A DNA stretch of 42,861 nt from Rhizobiaceae bacterium (GCA_025458045.1 JALOTE010000007.1:1-42861); one strand, 5' to 3'; counted from the stretch's first letter, positions 31,418-39,846 are shown. The notes: generated by a model not told the origin, from the sequence alone. Numbers and translations are program-made.

Positions 31418-31825
31418 TTATGCGGCGGTGTGGACAGCCTGCTTGTCCGGCGCGCCCTGTTCCTGCGGCGAGACCTGACGGATCGCGTCAAACAGGATCT
31501 GCCGTGTGAACGGCTTCATCATGTAGCCGTCGGCGCCGGCGCGCTTCACCTTCATGATGCGCCCGACATTGAGCTCGATGGTCAGCAAGATGATTTTGGG
31601 TTTGCGTCCATCAGGCAGGTTGCGCAAGGCGGCGACCGCATCCTGCGGTTCCATGTCGGGAAGGCTCGCCGTCATGATGATGCAGTCAGGCATCTCATAG
31701 GAACACATTTCCAGCATGTGATCGCCGGCCTCCGCCTCGTAGACGACTGCGCCCTCCTCCATCAGGATGCGTTTGGCGATCTTGCGGACGACACTGGATG
31801 TGTCGACAATCATGAAGCGTTTCAT
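31418..31825 (-). CDS. Stand-alone receiver-domain protein lacking the phospho-acceptor Asp
   Basis: 135 residues, a single CheY-like receiver domain. It opens MKRFMIVDTSSVVRKIAKRI, where the usual acidic pair DD is D-T, and the phosphorylation strand reads CIIMTASLPDME, with Thr where the acceptor Asp is expected. The later Thr (LLTIE) and Lys (MMKPFT) are kept. Phosphorylation in the normal way is therefore unlikely; it may act as a constitutive protein-binding module. Start: ATG at 31823-31825; an in-frame ATG at 31874-31876 adds 17 residues that do not look like a receiver. It lies 100 bp after chpT in the same direction, so a role beside the ChpT-CtrA phosphorelay is plausible but inferred. 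Confidence 0.85.
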   Translation of the reverse strand: MKRFMIVDTSSVVRKIAKRILMEEGAVVYEAEAGDHMLEMCSYEMPDCIIMTASLPDMEPQDAVAALRNLPDGRKPKIILLTIELNVGRIMKVKRAGADGYMMKPFTRQILFDAIRQVSPQEQGAPDKQAVHTAA

Positions 31826-31925
31826 CGGCCTGTTCCGCTGCTGGTGCCCAAGCCCCGAGGGCCAGGACGCAACCATGAACGAGCGGGCTTAATTTCCGGC
31901 AAACGCCCGTGGTTAAAGGTGTTTT

Positions 31926-32561
31926 TCAGACAGGCTTGGCCGTCATCAACACGCGTTCCGCGTTCACATTCACCGTAAGCGCCATCTTGGCCTCCTTGGC
32001 GAGCAGAAGCGTGTAGTAATATTGCACGGCGTGCGCGTCGATCGCCTCATCGAGCGGCTGGTTGTTGTGCAACTGGATGAACTTGTCCGAGACACGGATC
32101 ATCGGGCCGGCTGCTTTCACGATCACCGACTGGTCATTGTCGGACGACGGCAGTTCGACATCGAGCGTGCCGCCGCGTGGCACCGAGCCATTGGCGATCA
32201 GGATCATGTTGAGGATCAGCTTCACGACCGCCTTCGGCAGATAGGCGCGCGGTCCCTTCCAGACGAGACTGGACTTCTCATTGGCCATGAAGGCGGACGC
32301 CACCTGTTCGGCGTCGCCCGTGTCGATCTGCGAGCCGGCAGAACCGGCGGCGCCGAAAGCGATGCGGGCAAATTGGAGCCGCGCCGATGCATTGCGGGCC
32401 GACACCTTGATGAGCGCGAGCGCGTCGGCTTCCGCGCCCGGCTCGTCCAGCAGTTCAAGCCCGTTGTTGAGCGCGCCGACGGGGGAGATCACATCGTGGC
32501 AGATGCGGCTGCACAATAGCGAAGCGAGTTCGCCCGGGCTCAGCGTGAAGATGTCGGCCAT
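31926..32561 (-). CDS. chpT: Histidine phosphotransferase ChpT
   Basis: 211 residues. ChpT relays phosphate from the hybrid kinase CckA to CtrA and CpdR. The helical dimerisation domain carries the phosphorylated His22 in SRICHDVISPVGALNNGLELL, the alphaproteobacterial ChpT signature; the C-terminal half is the degenerate ATPase-like fold (KAVVKLILNMILIANGSVP, YYYTLLLAKEA). The start at 32559-32561 gives MADIFTLSPGELASLLCSR, matching the family; upstream extension is not supported. It lies 1.3 kb from ctrA and is divergent from eipA, with a CtrA-like site between. cckA and cpdR are not in the window. Confidence 0.93.
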   Translation of the reverse strand: MADIFTLSPGELASLLCSRICHDVISPVGALNNGLELLDEPGAEADALALIKVSARNASARLQFARIAFGAAGSAGSQIDTGDAEQVASAFMANEKSSLVWKGPRAYLPKAVVKLILNMILIANGSVPRGGTLDVELPSSDNDQSVIVKAAGPMIRVSDKFIQLHNNQPLDEAIDAHAVQYYYTLLLAKEAKMALTVNVNAERVLMTAKPV

Positions 32562-32637
32562 TGTGGCTCTCCGGCAAAAGGACAAGGAATCGCCGCGCGC
32601 GGACGCGGCCTCAAGGCGCGATAAGACTGCGACATGG

Positions 32638-32652
32638 TTAATGAGTTCTAAA
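32638..32652. promoter_or_regulatory. CtrA-like site between chpT and eipA
   Basis: TTAA-TGAGTTC-TAAA matches TTAA-N7-TTAA at all but one position. It lies 77 bp before chpT and 113 bp before eipA. eipA of Brucella is a direct CtrA target, which supports the reading. Confidence 0.6.
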
Positions 32653-32764
32653 GGATTGCGCTCCAAATTCCATGGCGTGCGGGCGCATTTCCGCCGTTGT
32701 CGCGTGGTTGGGTCATGCGTGGCGGGCAGTGCCCGATCATGGTTGAGATGAGCGGAGACGGGAC

Positions 32765-33376
32765 ATGCAGCCAGACGCACCCCTTCTGACACGCCGGTCG
32801 CTGATCACCGGTGCGGCGAGCCTGACGGCGGGCCTTTCGATCGGCCTTGCGGCCAATGCCGTCCTGCCAGCGGCAGCGCAGGCGCAAGCTGGCGGCGGCT
32901 ATTCAGGCGCTGAAATCGTCGATGCCGGCCACCAGTTTTTCGGCACGACATCCGGCGCGCTTGCCCAACTGGTCGAGCGGGCATTTGCCAACCAGGGGCA
33001 GCCGAACGGCTACATTCTCGGACAGGAAGGCGGCGGGGCCATCGTCGCCGGGCTGACCTTCGGCGAAGGGATGCTTTACACCAAGAACGCCGGTGACCAT
33101 CAGGTGTTCTGGCAAGGGCCGTCTCTCGGCTTCGATTTCGGTGCGGAAGGCGCGCGCACCATGATGCTGGTCTATAACCTTGCATCAATTGATGCGCTTT
33201 ATCAGCGCTTCGCAGGCGTTTCCGGTTCGGCCTATGCGATTGGCGGTCTCGGCATGACGGCGCTTGAAGCGCGCGGCATGATTCTCGTGCCCATCCGCAC
33301 CGGGGTGGGCGCGCGGCTTGGCGTCAATGTCGGCTATCTCAAGCTGACGCCGCAGCCGACATGGAACCCGTTCTGA
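32765..33376 (+). CDS. eipA: Envelope integrity protein EipA (DUF1134)
   Basis: 203-residue DUF1134 protein. The N-terminus is a twin-arginine-like signal (LLTRRSLITGAAS, then a hydrophobic stretch ending AAAQAQA), so it is probably periplasmic. The mature part has the DUF1134 core: GGGAIVAGLTFGEGMLYTK, HQVFWQGPSLGFDFGAEG, MMLVYNLASIDALYQRF and a late EARGMILVPIRTGVGARLG. In Brucella, EipA is a conserved beta-barrel-like periplasmic protein needed for envelope integrity and controlled by CtrA. Divergent from chpT; a CtrA-like site lies 113 bp upstream. Start: ATG at 32765, preceded by GGAGACG. Confidence 0.93.
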   Translation: MQPDAPLLTRRSLITGAASLTAGLSIGLAANAVLPAAAQAQAGGGYSGAEIVDAGHQFFGTTSGALAQLVERAFANQGQPNGYILGQEGGGAIVAGLTFGEGMLYTKNAGDHQVFWQGPSLGFDFGAEGARTMMLVYNLASIDALYQRFAGVSGSAYAIGGLGMTALEARGMILVPIRTGVGARLGVNVGYLKLTPQPTWNPF

Positions 33377-33469
33377 GGCTTCCGGCCAAACACAAAGGCA
33401 AAGACAAGCCCGCAGGATTGGGCTAAGCGCAGGCTCGGCCTTCATCTGCAAGCCTGATCCGGAAGAACC

Positions 33470-34594
33470 GTGCTGACCACAATTCTCGCCATGGCGCTTG
33501 GCTTCTCCGCCGCGCTGTTCCTTGTGTTGCTGGTGGCACCGGCCGTGGCCGGCCGCGTCTCGGACCTGACCTGGCGGCAGGCAGAGCGCGTGTTGCCGCA
33601 ATCCATGGAAGAAATCGCCGCCGAGCGTGACAGGATGCGCGGCGAATTCGCGGTTGCGACGCGCAAGCTGGAGATGCAACTGGAAGATGTCACGCTGCGC
33701 CACAATGCCGACAGGGTGCAGCTCGTGCGCAAGGACGACCGCATTGCCGTGTTGGATGCGGATGTTGCGCAGCTGAAATCCGATCTCGCCGGCCGTGACG
33801 CTTCCATCGACGCGCTTCGCGCGACGCTGCGGGAGGCCGAGGAAAACCAGCTCGCGCTGCGCACGCAGATTGCCGACCTTTCCGTCCGGCTGTCATCCGA
33901 AGAGGCGGCGGTCGAGAGCCTGACGGCGCAGAAAGCGGCATTGGAGGCCGAACGCGCGCGGCTCGGTGCCGAACTGGCCGCGTTGGACGCCAAGTCCAAA
34001 CGGACGCTGGATGCCAACGGGGCCCTGCGCGAGAAGCTCGACACCACAGATCGTCTTTACCGCGCCACGCGCGCGGACCTGAAATTGGCGGAAACACAAA
34101 ACAAGCAGTTCCTGCGCAAGCTGGACGGACTGGAAGCCAAGCTCAACAAGGCGATGGCCGATCAGGCGGACGCCGAAGTGCGGGCGCAGCGCATCAAGCA
34201 GGGCGACCGAAAGCCCGCCGAAGCAAGGCTTCTTGCCGCCGCAAATGAAAGCCAGCCCGACAAAGCCGCGCCACGCCCACGCGCCACGCCACCGGACGAA
34301 GCCATTCCGGCGGACCCGGCGCGGGTCGATGGCGCCGTCCAGCTCCGGCGACAGGCGAAGGCGTTCCGAGCGGCATTGCCGCAGGTGACGCAGGATGAGG
34401 CTGCCGCCCGCCGCCTTGCCGGACCATTGACCGAAATCGCGGCAGCGGCCGTCAGGCAGGCGGTGCGGCAAGCGGCGCCGGACAGCAAGCTGGCCAAACT
34501 CGCATCCGCGCCCGGTCTGAACGATACGCCGCTTGGACGTGCGATCACGCAGCGCACCGGTCCGGCGCGCAAAGCCCAACCCTCGGGTCAGTGA
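33470..34594 (+). CDS. Membrane-anchored coiled-coil protein, function unknown
   Basis: 374 residues from the GTG at 33470, with GGAAG just before it; an ATG eight codons in would shorten the membrane helix. One N-terminal membrane helix (TILAMALGFSAALFLVLLVA) is followed by a long heptad-rich coiled coil (about 40-250; ERDRMRGEFAVATRKLEMQL, LREKLDTTDRLYRATRADLK) and a Pro/Ala-rich, poorly ordered C-terminal third. I do not recognise a named family; similar proteins occur near eipA-type genes in Rhizobiales only as far as I can recall. A structural or division-linked envelope role is possible. The 3' end overlaps the converging methyltransferase gene by 7 bp. Confidence 0.8.
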   Translation: MLTTILAMALGFSAALFLVLLVAPAVAGRVSDLTWRQAERVLPQSMEEIAAERDRMRGEFAVATRKLEMQLEDVTLRHNADRVQLVRKDDRIAVLDADVAQLKSDLAGRDASIDALRATLREAEENQLALRTQIADLSVRLSSEEAAVESLTAQKAALEAERARLGAELAALDAKSKRTLDANGALREKLDTTDRLYRATRADLKLAETQNKQFLRKLDGLEAKLNKAMADQADAEVRAQRIKQGDRKPAEARLLAAANESQPDKAAPRPRATPPDEAIPADPARVDGAVQLRRQAKAFRAALPQVTQDEAAARRLAGPLTEIAAAAVRQAVRQAAPDSKLAKLASAPGLNDTPLGRAITQRTGPARKAQPSGQ

Positions 34595-35397
34595 TCGGCC
34601 CGTTGCGCCCGCATGGCGTGAAAGACGATGGCGCTGGTTGCCGCCACATTCAGACTGTCCACGTCGCGCGCCATGGGAATGGCAAGCGGGAGAGTGGCAT
34701 CCAGCGCACCGGCGCTCAAGCCATGGGCTTCCTCGCCGAACAGGACGGCTGATTTATCGGCAAAGCGGACGGCATCTATGACGGTCCCGCCTGAGGGTGT
34801 CAGGCCGTAGAGTGCAAAGCCCGCACGTTTCGTTTCCGCCAGCGCCACACCCGGATCTTCGACGCGCAGCCAGGGCAGCGTGAACACGGTGCCCATGGAC
34901 ACACGGATGGCACGGCGTGACAATGGGTGGATGGAGCGTGCGTCCACGATCAAGCCGTCCATGCCGAGGCCCGCCGCATTGCGGATGATCGCGCCGAGAT
35001 TTTCGCCATTGGCGACGCCTGAAACGATGGCGATGTGGTTCGTATTGTCCAGAAATCCGCACAAATCGGCTGATCCCAGCGCCAAATCGCCCGTTTCGGC
35101 GCAGGCGAGAACGCCGCGATGGACATCATGACCGGCAATCGCGTTCATGATGGTTTGGTCGGCGACATACACCTCAAAGTCCGGCCGGGCTATTGCGAGG
35201 ATGGGCCGCAGCGGCTCCAGCCGGTCCGGCGTGATCAGCGCTGACACCGGCCTGAAACGCTTTTGACGCAGGAGCCTTTCGAGGATGAACTTGCCTTCGC
35301 AGACAAAGCGCCCGGATTTCAGGACCTCGCGCTCGCGCAGCCCGGTGTAGGGAGCAAGGCGCGGGTCTGCCACGTCGGTGGCCGACACCAGCCTCAT
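34588..35397 (-). CDS. SpoU/TrmH-family RNA 2'-O-methyltransferase
   Basis: 269 residues. The SPOUT knot motifs are readable: motif 1 NGENLGAIIRNAAGLGMDGL, motif 2 VLFGEEAHGLS, and motif 3 IPMARDVDSLNVAATSAIVF. The N-terminal part (YTGLREREVLKSGRFVCEGKFILER) is the substrate-binding extension seen in rRNA and tRNA methyltransferases such as TrmH, RlmB and related proteins. It uses S-adenosylmethionine to methylate a ribose; the target position is not deducible. The ATG overlaps the PNPOx stop by 4 bp, making it the fifth gene of the choXWV unit, probably by read-through rather than shared function. Confidence 0.9.
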   Translation of the reverse strand: MRLVSATDVADPRLAPYTGLREREVLKSGRFVCEGKFILERLLRQKRFRPVSALITPDRLEPLRPILAIARPDFEVYVADQTIMNAIAGHDVHRGVLACAETGDLALGSADLCGFLDNTNHIAIVSGVANGENLGAIIRNAAGLGMDGLIVDARSIHPLSRRAIRVSMGTVFTLPWLRVEDPGVALAETKRAGFALYGLTPSGGTVIDAVRFADKSAVLFGEEAHGLSAGALDATLPLAIPMARDVDSLNVAATSAIVFHAMRAQRADH

Positions 35398-35885
35398 GCT
35401 TGCGCGAGATCGGCCGGTTCCAGCCGGTATGCCTTGCCGAAGCCGCCATTGAGATCGACCCGGACGATGTCAAAACGCCAGAAGGAAAAATCGGTGAAGC
35501 CGAAATAGAGCCTCGTCTTTGGATGCAGCGCGAGAAACCGGCCCGCAAATTCCTCATCCGCCTTGGCATCCGGCGGCAGGCGCACGGCATTGGCGATCAC
35601 GGTCATGCGGGGATGGGCGAGCGGATCACCCTTGCCCGCCTCGCCGATCAAGAGCGAGCAGCGGGGGTCCTTGTCGAGCGCCTTGGTGTGGAGGGACAGG
35701 TCCGAAATCATCGTCACCACCCGTCCAGCGCCGTAATGGGCGACAACGATGCGGCTGACAGCCGGGCCCTGAGTGTCCGGGTCTACCGTGCCGAGGCTGG
35801 CGACGCGTGCCTCCCGCAACAAGGCGGCGGCAATGGCGCGCGCATCATTATCGGTCGGTCGGATCGGGTTGATCTTGTCATTCAT
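35394..35885 (-). CDS. Pyridoxamine-5'-phosphate-oxidase-like flavin-binding protein
   Basis: 163 residues, split-barrel FMN-binding fold. Recognisable segments: LLREARVASLGTVDPDTQGPAVSRI, the strand MISDLSLHTKALDKDPRCSLLIGE and LHPKTRLYFGFTDFSFWRF. The pattern is closest to HugZ-like and general-stress PNPOx proteins rather than true PdxH; the short length and missing PdxH C-terminal motif agree. Its reaction is unknown; heme degradation or flavin/F420-type reduction are family possibilities. It overlaps choV upstream and the methyltransferase gene downstream by 4 bp each, so it is translated from the same operon. Confidence 0.87.
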   Translation of the reverse strand: MNDKINPIRPTDNDARAIAAALLREARVASLGTVDPDTQGPAVSRIVVAHYGAGRVVTMISDLSLHTKALDKDPRCSLLIGEAGKGDPLAHPRMTVIANAVRLPPDAKADEEFAGRFLALHPKTRLYFGFTDFSFWRFDIVRVDLNGGFGKAYRLEPADLAQA

Positions 35886-36982
35886 TGCGGATCGTCTCGC
35901 GAGGCTTGATCTTTGTCCGCCGCCCGGCCGGTGAACCGCGCGATGGCCCGCAGCACATCGGTTGCGGTGATGGCCCCGGTGATGCGGCCGTTTTCCATCA
36001 GGCCGACGGCCCCGTCACGTGCTGCAAGCGCGTTGATGATGGCGCTGACGGGCGTATCCGGTTTGGCGGTGGCTGACAGCCGCACGGCGCGGTCTATCGT
36101 TTCGGGCGGCACCGCGACATCCAGTCCGCGCAGCACGGTGAGCGGATTGATATGGGCGACGAAGCGGGCGACATAATCATTGGCTGGGCTGAAGATGATC
36201 TCGTGCGGCGTGCCGAACTGCACCACGCGCCCGCCCTCCATGATGGCGATGCGGTTGCCGATTTTCAGCGCTTCATCGAGATCATGGCTGACAAACAGGA
36301 TGGTCTTTTTCAGGGTCGCCTGCAGCTTCAGCAACTCATCCTGCAACTTTGTGCGGATCAGCGGGTCAAGCGCGGAAAACGGCTCATCCATCAGCAGGAT
36401 CGGCGCGCCTGTGGCAAAGGCGCGGGCAAGGCCCACACGCTGCTGCATGCCCCCCGACAATTCGCCGACCTTGCGGTTCGCCCAGTCGGAGAGGTGCACG
36501 AGGCTCAACTGCTCGGTGACACGCGCCGCACGCTCGGCATCCGCCACGCCGGCGATTTCCAGCCCGAAGCCGACATTCTCGGCCACCGTGCGCCAGGGCA
36601 GCAGGCCGAATTGCTGGAACACCATGCCGACGCATTCGCGCCTCAGGCGCAACAGATCCTTGTCCGAACAGCCTGAAACTTCGGTAGACCACTCCTTGTC
36701 GCGGATGGTCACCGTGCCGCGCACCACCGGGTTGAGCCGGTTGACGCCGCGCAGCAATGTCGATTTGCCTGAGCCCGACAGGCCCATCAACACGACGATC
36801 TCGCCTTCCTGCACGTCGAGCGTGGCGTTGTGAACGCCAAGCACCGCCCCGGTCTCGCGCTGGATCGTGGCGCGGTCGGCGCCCTCGTCTGCCATGGCGA
36901 GCGCGCGCGCGGTGTCCTTGCCGAAGACGATGCATGTCTTGTCGAACAGGATGGCCGGTTGCCGGTCCGAGGTGGCGCTCAT
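35882..36982 (-). CDS. choV: Choline ABC transporter, ATP-binding protein
   Basis: 366-residue ATPase of the ProV/OpuAA/ChoV class. N-terminal class-specific stretch with IVFGKDTARALAM and the extended Q-rich loop before VLGVHNATLDV, then Walker A GLSGSGKST, Q-loop VFQQFGLLPWRTV, signature LSGGMQQRVGLARA and Walker B ILLMDEPFSALDP. A C-terminal CBS-like regulatory region follows (SAIINALAARDGAVGLMENGRITGAIT as separate strands). It powers choline uptake with ChoW and ChoX. The ATG overlaps the choW stop by 4 bp. Identity as choline rather than proline/betaine transporter rests mainly on the ChoX partner. Confidence 0.92.
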   Translation of the reverse strand: MSATSDRQPAILFDKTCIVFGKDTARALAMADEGADRATIQRETGAVLGVHNATLDVQEGEIVVLMGLSGSGKSTLLRGVNRLNPVVRGTVTIRDKEWSTEVSGCSDKDLLRLRRECVGMVFQQFGLLPWRTVAENVGFGLEIAGVADAERAARVTEQLSLVHLSDWANRKVGELSGGMQQRVGLARAFATGAPILLMDEPFSALDPLIRTKLQDELLKLQATLKKTILFVSHDLDEALKIGNRIAIMEGGRVVQFGTPHEIIFSPANDYVARFVAHINPLTVLRGLDVAVPPETIDRAVRLSATAKPDTPVSAIINALAARDGAVGLMENGRITGAITATDVLRAIARFTGRAADKDQASRDDPQ

Positions 36983-37836
36983 CCGCGTTTCCCCGTGACG
37001 CGGAAAATGCGGTCGAGCATGATCGCGACGACGACGATCACCATGCCCGCCTCAAAGCCGAGCGCGGTGTTGACCGAATTGAGCGCGCGCACGACCGGGA
37101 CGCCGAGCCCATCGGCCCCGACAAGCGCGGCGATCACCACCATGGAGAGCGACAGCATGATGGTCTGTGTCAGCCCGGCCATGATCTGCGGCAGGGCGTA
37201 GGGCAGTTCCACCTTCCACAGGATTTGTCGCTTGGTTGCGCCAAAGGCCTGCGCCGCCTCGATGAGGGGTTGCGGCGTCGTCGAAATGCCAAGATGCGTC
37301 AGCCGGATCGGTGCGGGCAGCACGAAAATCGCGGTGGCAAGCAGGCCCGGCACCATGCCGATGCCGAAGAACACGATGGCCGGGATGAGATAGACGAATG
37401 TCGGCAGCGTCTGCATCAGGTCGAGGATTGGCTGCAATGCCGCGTAGAGCTTTGGCCGGTGCGCGGCCGCGATGCCGATGGGAACACCCAAAGCCATGCA
37501 GATGACGCAGGCGGACAGCACAAGAGTCAGCGTCTCGACCGTCTCGTCGAAATAGCCCTGATTGATGATGAAGAGGAAGCCCAGCACTGTGAGGGCGACG
37601 ACAGACCAAGAGCGCCGGAGCCACCATGCAAGACCTGCGAAGGCGGCAACCACCACCAACGGGTGCGGCGTCTCCAGGATGAACAGCAAGCCATCGACCA
37701 GCCCTTGCATGACAAGGGCCAAACCGTCGAAGAACCAAGCGAGATTGGCTGTCAGCCAGTCCACTGCGGCACGCGCCGCCTGCCCCACCGGGATTTTGTA
37801 GGCGGTCAGCCAATCCACGCCATTTGTCTCCGACAC
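36979..37836 (-). CDS. choW: Choline ABC transporter, permease
   Basis: 285-residue membrane permease of the ProW/OpuAB/ChoW group with about six or seven helices. It begins with an amphipathic GVDWLTAYKIPVGQAARAAVDW stretch, typical of the group, and carries the ABC permease EAA loop read as EAAQAFGATKRQILWKVELP. The start is GTG at 37834-37836; no in-frame ATG is near. It is separated from choX by 252 bp that contain a palindromic repeat, while it overlaps choV by 4 bp. It transports quaternary amines across the inner membrane. Confidence 0.93.
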   Translation of the reverse strand: MSETNGVDWLTAYKIPVGQAARAAVDWLTANLAWFFDGLALVMQGLVDGLLFILETPHPLVVVAAFAGLAWWLRRSWSVVALTVLGFLFIINQGYFDETVETLTLVLSACVICMALGVPIGIAAAHRPKLYAALQPILDLMQTLPTFVYLIPAIVFFGIGMVPGLLATAIFVLPAPIRLTHLGISTTPQPLIEAAQAFGATKRQILWKVELPYALPQIMAGLTQTIMLSLSMVVIAALVGADGLGVPVVRALNSVNTALGFEAGMVIVVVAIMLDRIFRVTGKRG

Positions 37837-37925
37837 ATGCCCGCCACATCATCCAGTGACGTCAACAACCTTGGCGGTTTCCGCCGAAAGAGGTTTGAGA
37901 AACCGCCTTCATTTCGTGATTCCCT

Positions 37926-38019
37926 TTCCTTCGTGCTTCGAGGCTTTTTGCCTTCATGGTGAGGTGCGAGTGAAACGAGCCTCGAACCAGAAGGCAAAAA
38001 GCACCTCAGCATGAAGGAA
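37926..38019. repeat. Palindromic repeat in the choX-choW gap
   Basis: A nested inverted repeat of the same family as the array at 15399: TTCCTTCGTGCTTCGAGGCT on one side and AGCACCTCAGCATGAAGGAA on the other, with inner complementary segments TTTTTGCCTTC / GAAGGCAAAAA and GAGGTGC / CGAGCCTCG. It lies inside the cho operon between the binding-protein gene and the permease gene, where it could form a stable RNA hairpin. Confidence 0.88.
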
Positions 38020-38088
38020 ACGCTGAAGCCTGCCGCGGAGGATGCGCGGGGAAACATCGGCCTCTTGACACGATGTTTGCAAGCGCGA

Positions 38089-39024
38089 TCACAGACCCAG
38101 CGCGCCCTTGACGGCGGCCATCGCGTCACCGCCGTCCTTGGTCGTCACGCCGACAAGCCATGTATCGAGGATCGCGGGATTGGCTTTCAGCCAGGCGGTC
38201 GCGGCCTTGGCCGGCTCCTCGCCGCCATCGAGGATCGCGCCCATGATCTGGTTTTCCATGTCGAGCGTGAATTCAAGGTTGGTCAGCAGCTTGCCGACGT
38301 TCGGGCACTCGGCGATGTAACCGGCGCGGACATTGGTGAACACGTCGGCGCCGCCGAAGTTCGGGCCGAAAAACTCGTCGCCACCCGAAAGATAGGTCAA
38401 CTCGAAATTCGAGTTCATCGGGTGCGGCGCCCAGCCGAGGAACACGATCGGCTTGCCATCCTTGGTGTTCTTGGCCACCTGCGCCAGCATGCCCTGCTCT
38501 GAGGATTCCGCAACTTCGAAGCCGGAAAGGCCAAACGCGTCCTTCGCAATCATGTCGAGGATCAGGCGGTTGCCGTCATTGCCGGGTTCGATGCCGAAGA
38601 TCTTGCCTTCCAGCGCATCCTTGTTCTTCGCGATATCGGCGAAATCCTTGATGCCGAGGGTTGCGCCATGGGCGTTGGTGGCGAGCGTGTATTTCGCGCC
38701 CGTCAGGTTGGCGCGCACGCTTTCGACCGTCTTGTTGTCAAGGTAAGGCTGGAGATCGGCCGCCATGGACGGCATCCAGTTGCCGAGGAATACGTCAATG
38801 TCCTTGTTGCCGAGCGAGGCGTACGTCACCGGCACGGAGAGAACCTTGATTTCCGTTTGGTAGCCCAGCGCTTTGAGCACTTCGGTCGTGGCGGCGGTTG
38901 TGGCGGTGATATCGGTCCAGCCGACATCCGAGAACCGGACCGTGCCGCAGCTTTCCGGTTCGGCGGCGATTGCAGCCCCCGTCATGATGAATGTGGCTGC
39001 GAGTGCAAATCGGATCGAGCGCAT
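38089..39024 (-). CDS. choX: Choline-binding periplasmic protein
   Basis: 311-residue substrate-binding protein with a classical signal peptide (MRSIRFALAATFIMTGAAIA, cleavage after about residue 21). The four aromatic residues that cage choline in S. meliloti ChoX (W43, W90, Y119, W205) correspond here to W36 (DVGWTDI), W83 (LGNWMP), Y112 (AKYTLAT) and W198 (FLGWAPH), all with the same offset of seven, which is strong support. First gene of the cho operon; the ATG at 39022-39024 follows GGAGG at good spacing. Choline import supports osmoprotection by betaine or carbon and nitrogen use. Divergent from thymidine kinase across 186 bp. Confidence 0.97.
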   Translation of the reverse strand: MRSIRFALAATFIMTGAAIAAEPESCGTVRFSDVGWTDITATTAATTEVLKALGYQTEIKVLSVPVTYASLGNKDIDVFLGNWMPSMAADLQPYLDNKTVESVRANLTGAKYTLATNAHGATLGIKDFADIAKNKDALEGKIFGIEPGNDGNRLILDMIAKDAFGLSGFEVAESSEQGMLAQVAKNTKDGKPIVFLGWAPHPMNSNFELTYLSGGDEFFGPNFGGADVFTNVRAGYIAECPNVGKLLTNLEFTLDMENQIMGAILDGGEEPAKAATAWLKANPAILDTWLVGVTTKDGGDAMAAVKGALGL

Positions 39025-39210
39025 GAAATCCTCCGTGTCCTGCGCGGGCCGCCGCCTCTGCGGGCGTTCGGGCCTGATTTATGGTGTCCCAATCAAACAG
39101 CTTGGCTTGCGGCTGGCAAGGATGGAATCCGACAGAAAACGGTGGGTTCAGCGACGGATCGCCCGCAAACCGACTCCAAATCAGGGCACGACAATGGTTT
39201 AACGCCTGCC

Positions 39211-39846
39211 ATGGCCAAGCTCTATTTCCACTACGCGACGATGAATGCCGGCAAATCGACCATGCTGTTGCAGGCCGCGCACAACTACCGCGAGCGCGGC
39301 ATGCATGTGTTGCTGTTCACCGCCGCGTTCGATGACAGGGCGGGACAGGGCCGCATCGCCTCCCGTCTTGGACTGGCCGAACAAGCAGAAACCTTCAACG
39401 GCCACAGCCAATTGTTTGAGCGCATTGAAAGCCACATGGATCGTCACCCGCTGCAATGCGTCTTTGTCGACGAGGCGCAGTTCCTGACCGAGGATCAGGT
39501 GTGGCAGCTGGCGCGCGTTGCCGACCGGCTGAACGTTCCGGTGATGACGTATGGGTTGCGGGTGGATTTCCGCGGCAAGCTGTTTCCGGGCTCGGAGGCG
39601 CTGCTCGCCATCGCCGATCATTTGCGTGAGGTGCGCACGATCTGCTGGTGCGGCCGCAAGGCCACCATGGTTGTGCGGCTCGGACCCGACGGCAAGGTGG
39701 CGCGGCAGGGCGCGCAGGTGGAGATCGGCGGCAATGACAAATATGTCTCGCTCTGCCGGATCCATTGGGAGGAGGAAATGGGCCGCGTGCCGCGCAGCGA
39801 CCTGATCGGCGAGGCGGTGATCGACCCAGGCGACGAAGACAACTGA
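39211..39846 (+). CDS. tdk: Thymidine kinase (type II)
   Basis: 211 residues. Phosphorylates thymidine with ATP in the salvage pathway. P-loop YATMNAGKST at residues 8-17 (the family's x-M-N-A-G-K-S/T), Walker B-like VFVDEAQFL, the lid and thymidine-binding stretch VMTYGLRVDFRGKLFPGS, and zinc ligands in ICWCGRKATM and CRIHWEEE. The start was chosen at the ATG 39211, because MAKLYFHYATMN matches the family; longer upstream reading is antisense to choX. It is a single gene between choX (divergent) and the coiled-coil gene (156 bp downstream). Confidence 0.95.
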   Translation: MAKLYFHYATMNAGKSTMLLQAAHNYRERGMHVLLFTAAFDDRAGQGRIASRLGLAEQAETFNGHSQLFERIESHMDRHPLQCVFVDEAQFLTEDQVWQLARVADRLNVPVMTYGLRVDFRGKLFPGSEALLAIADHLREVRTICWCGRKATMVVRLGPDGKVARQGAQVEIGGNDKYVSLCRIHWEEEMGRVPRSDLIGEAVIDPGDEDN

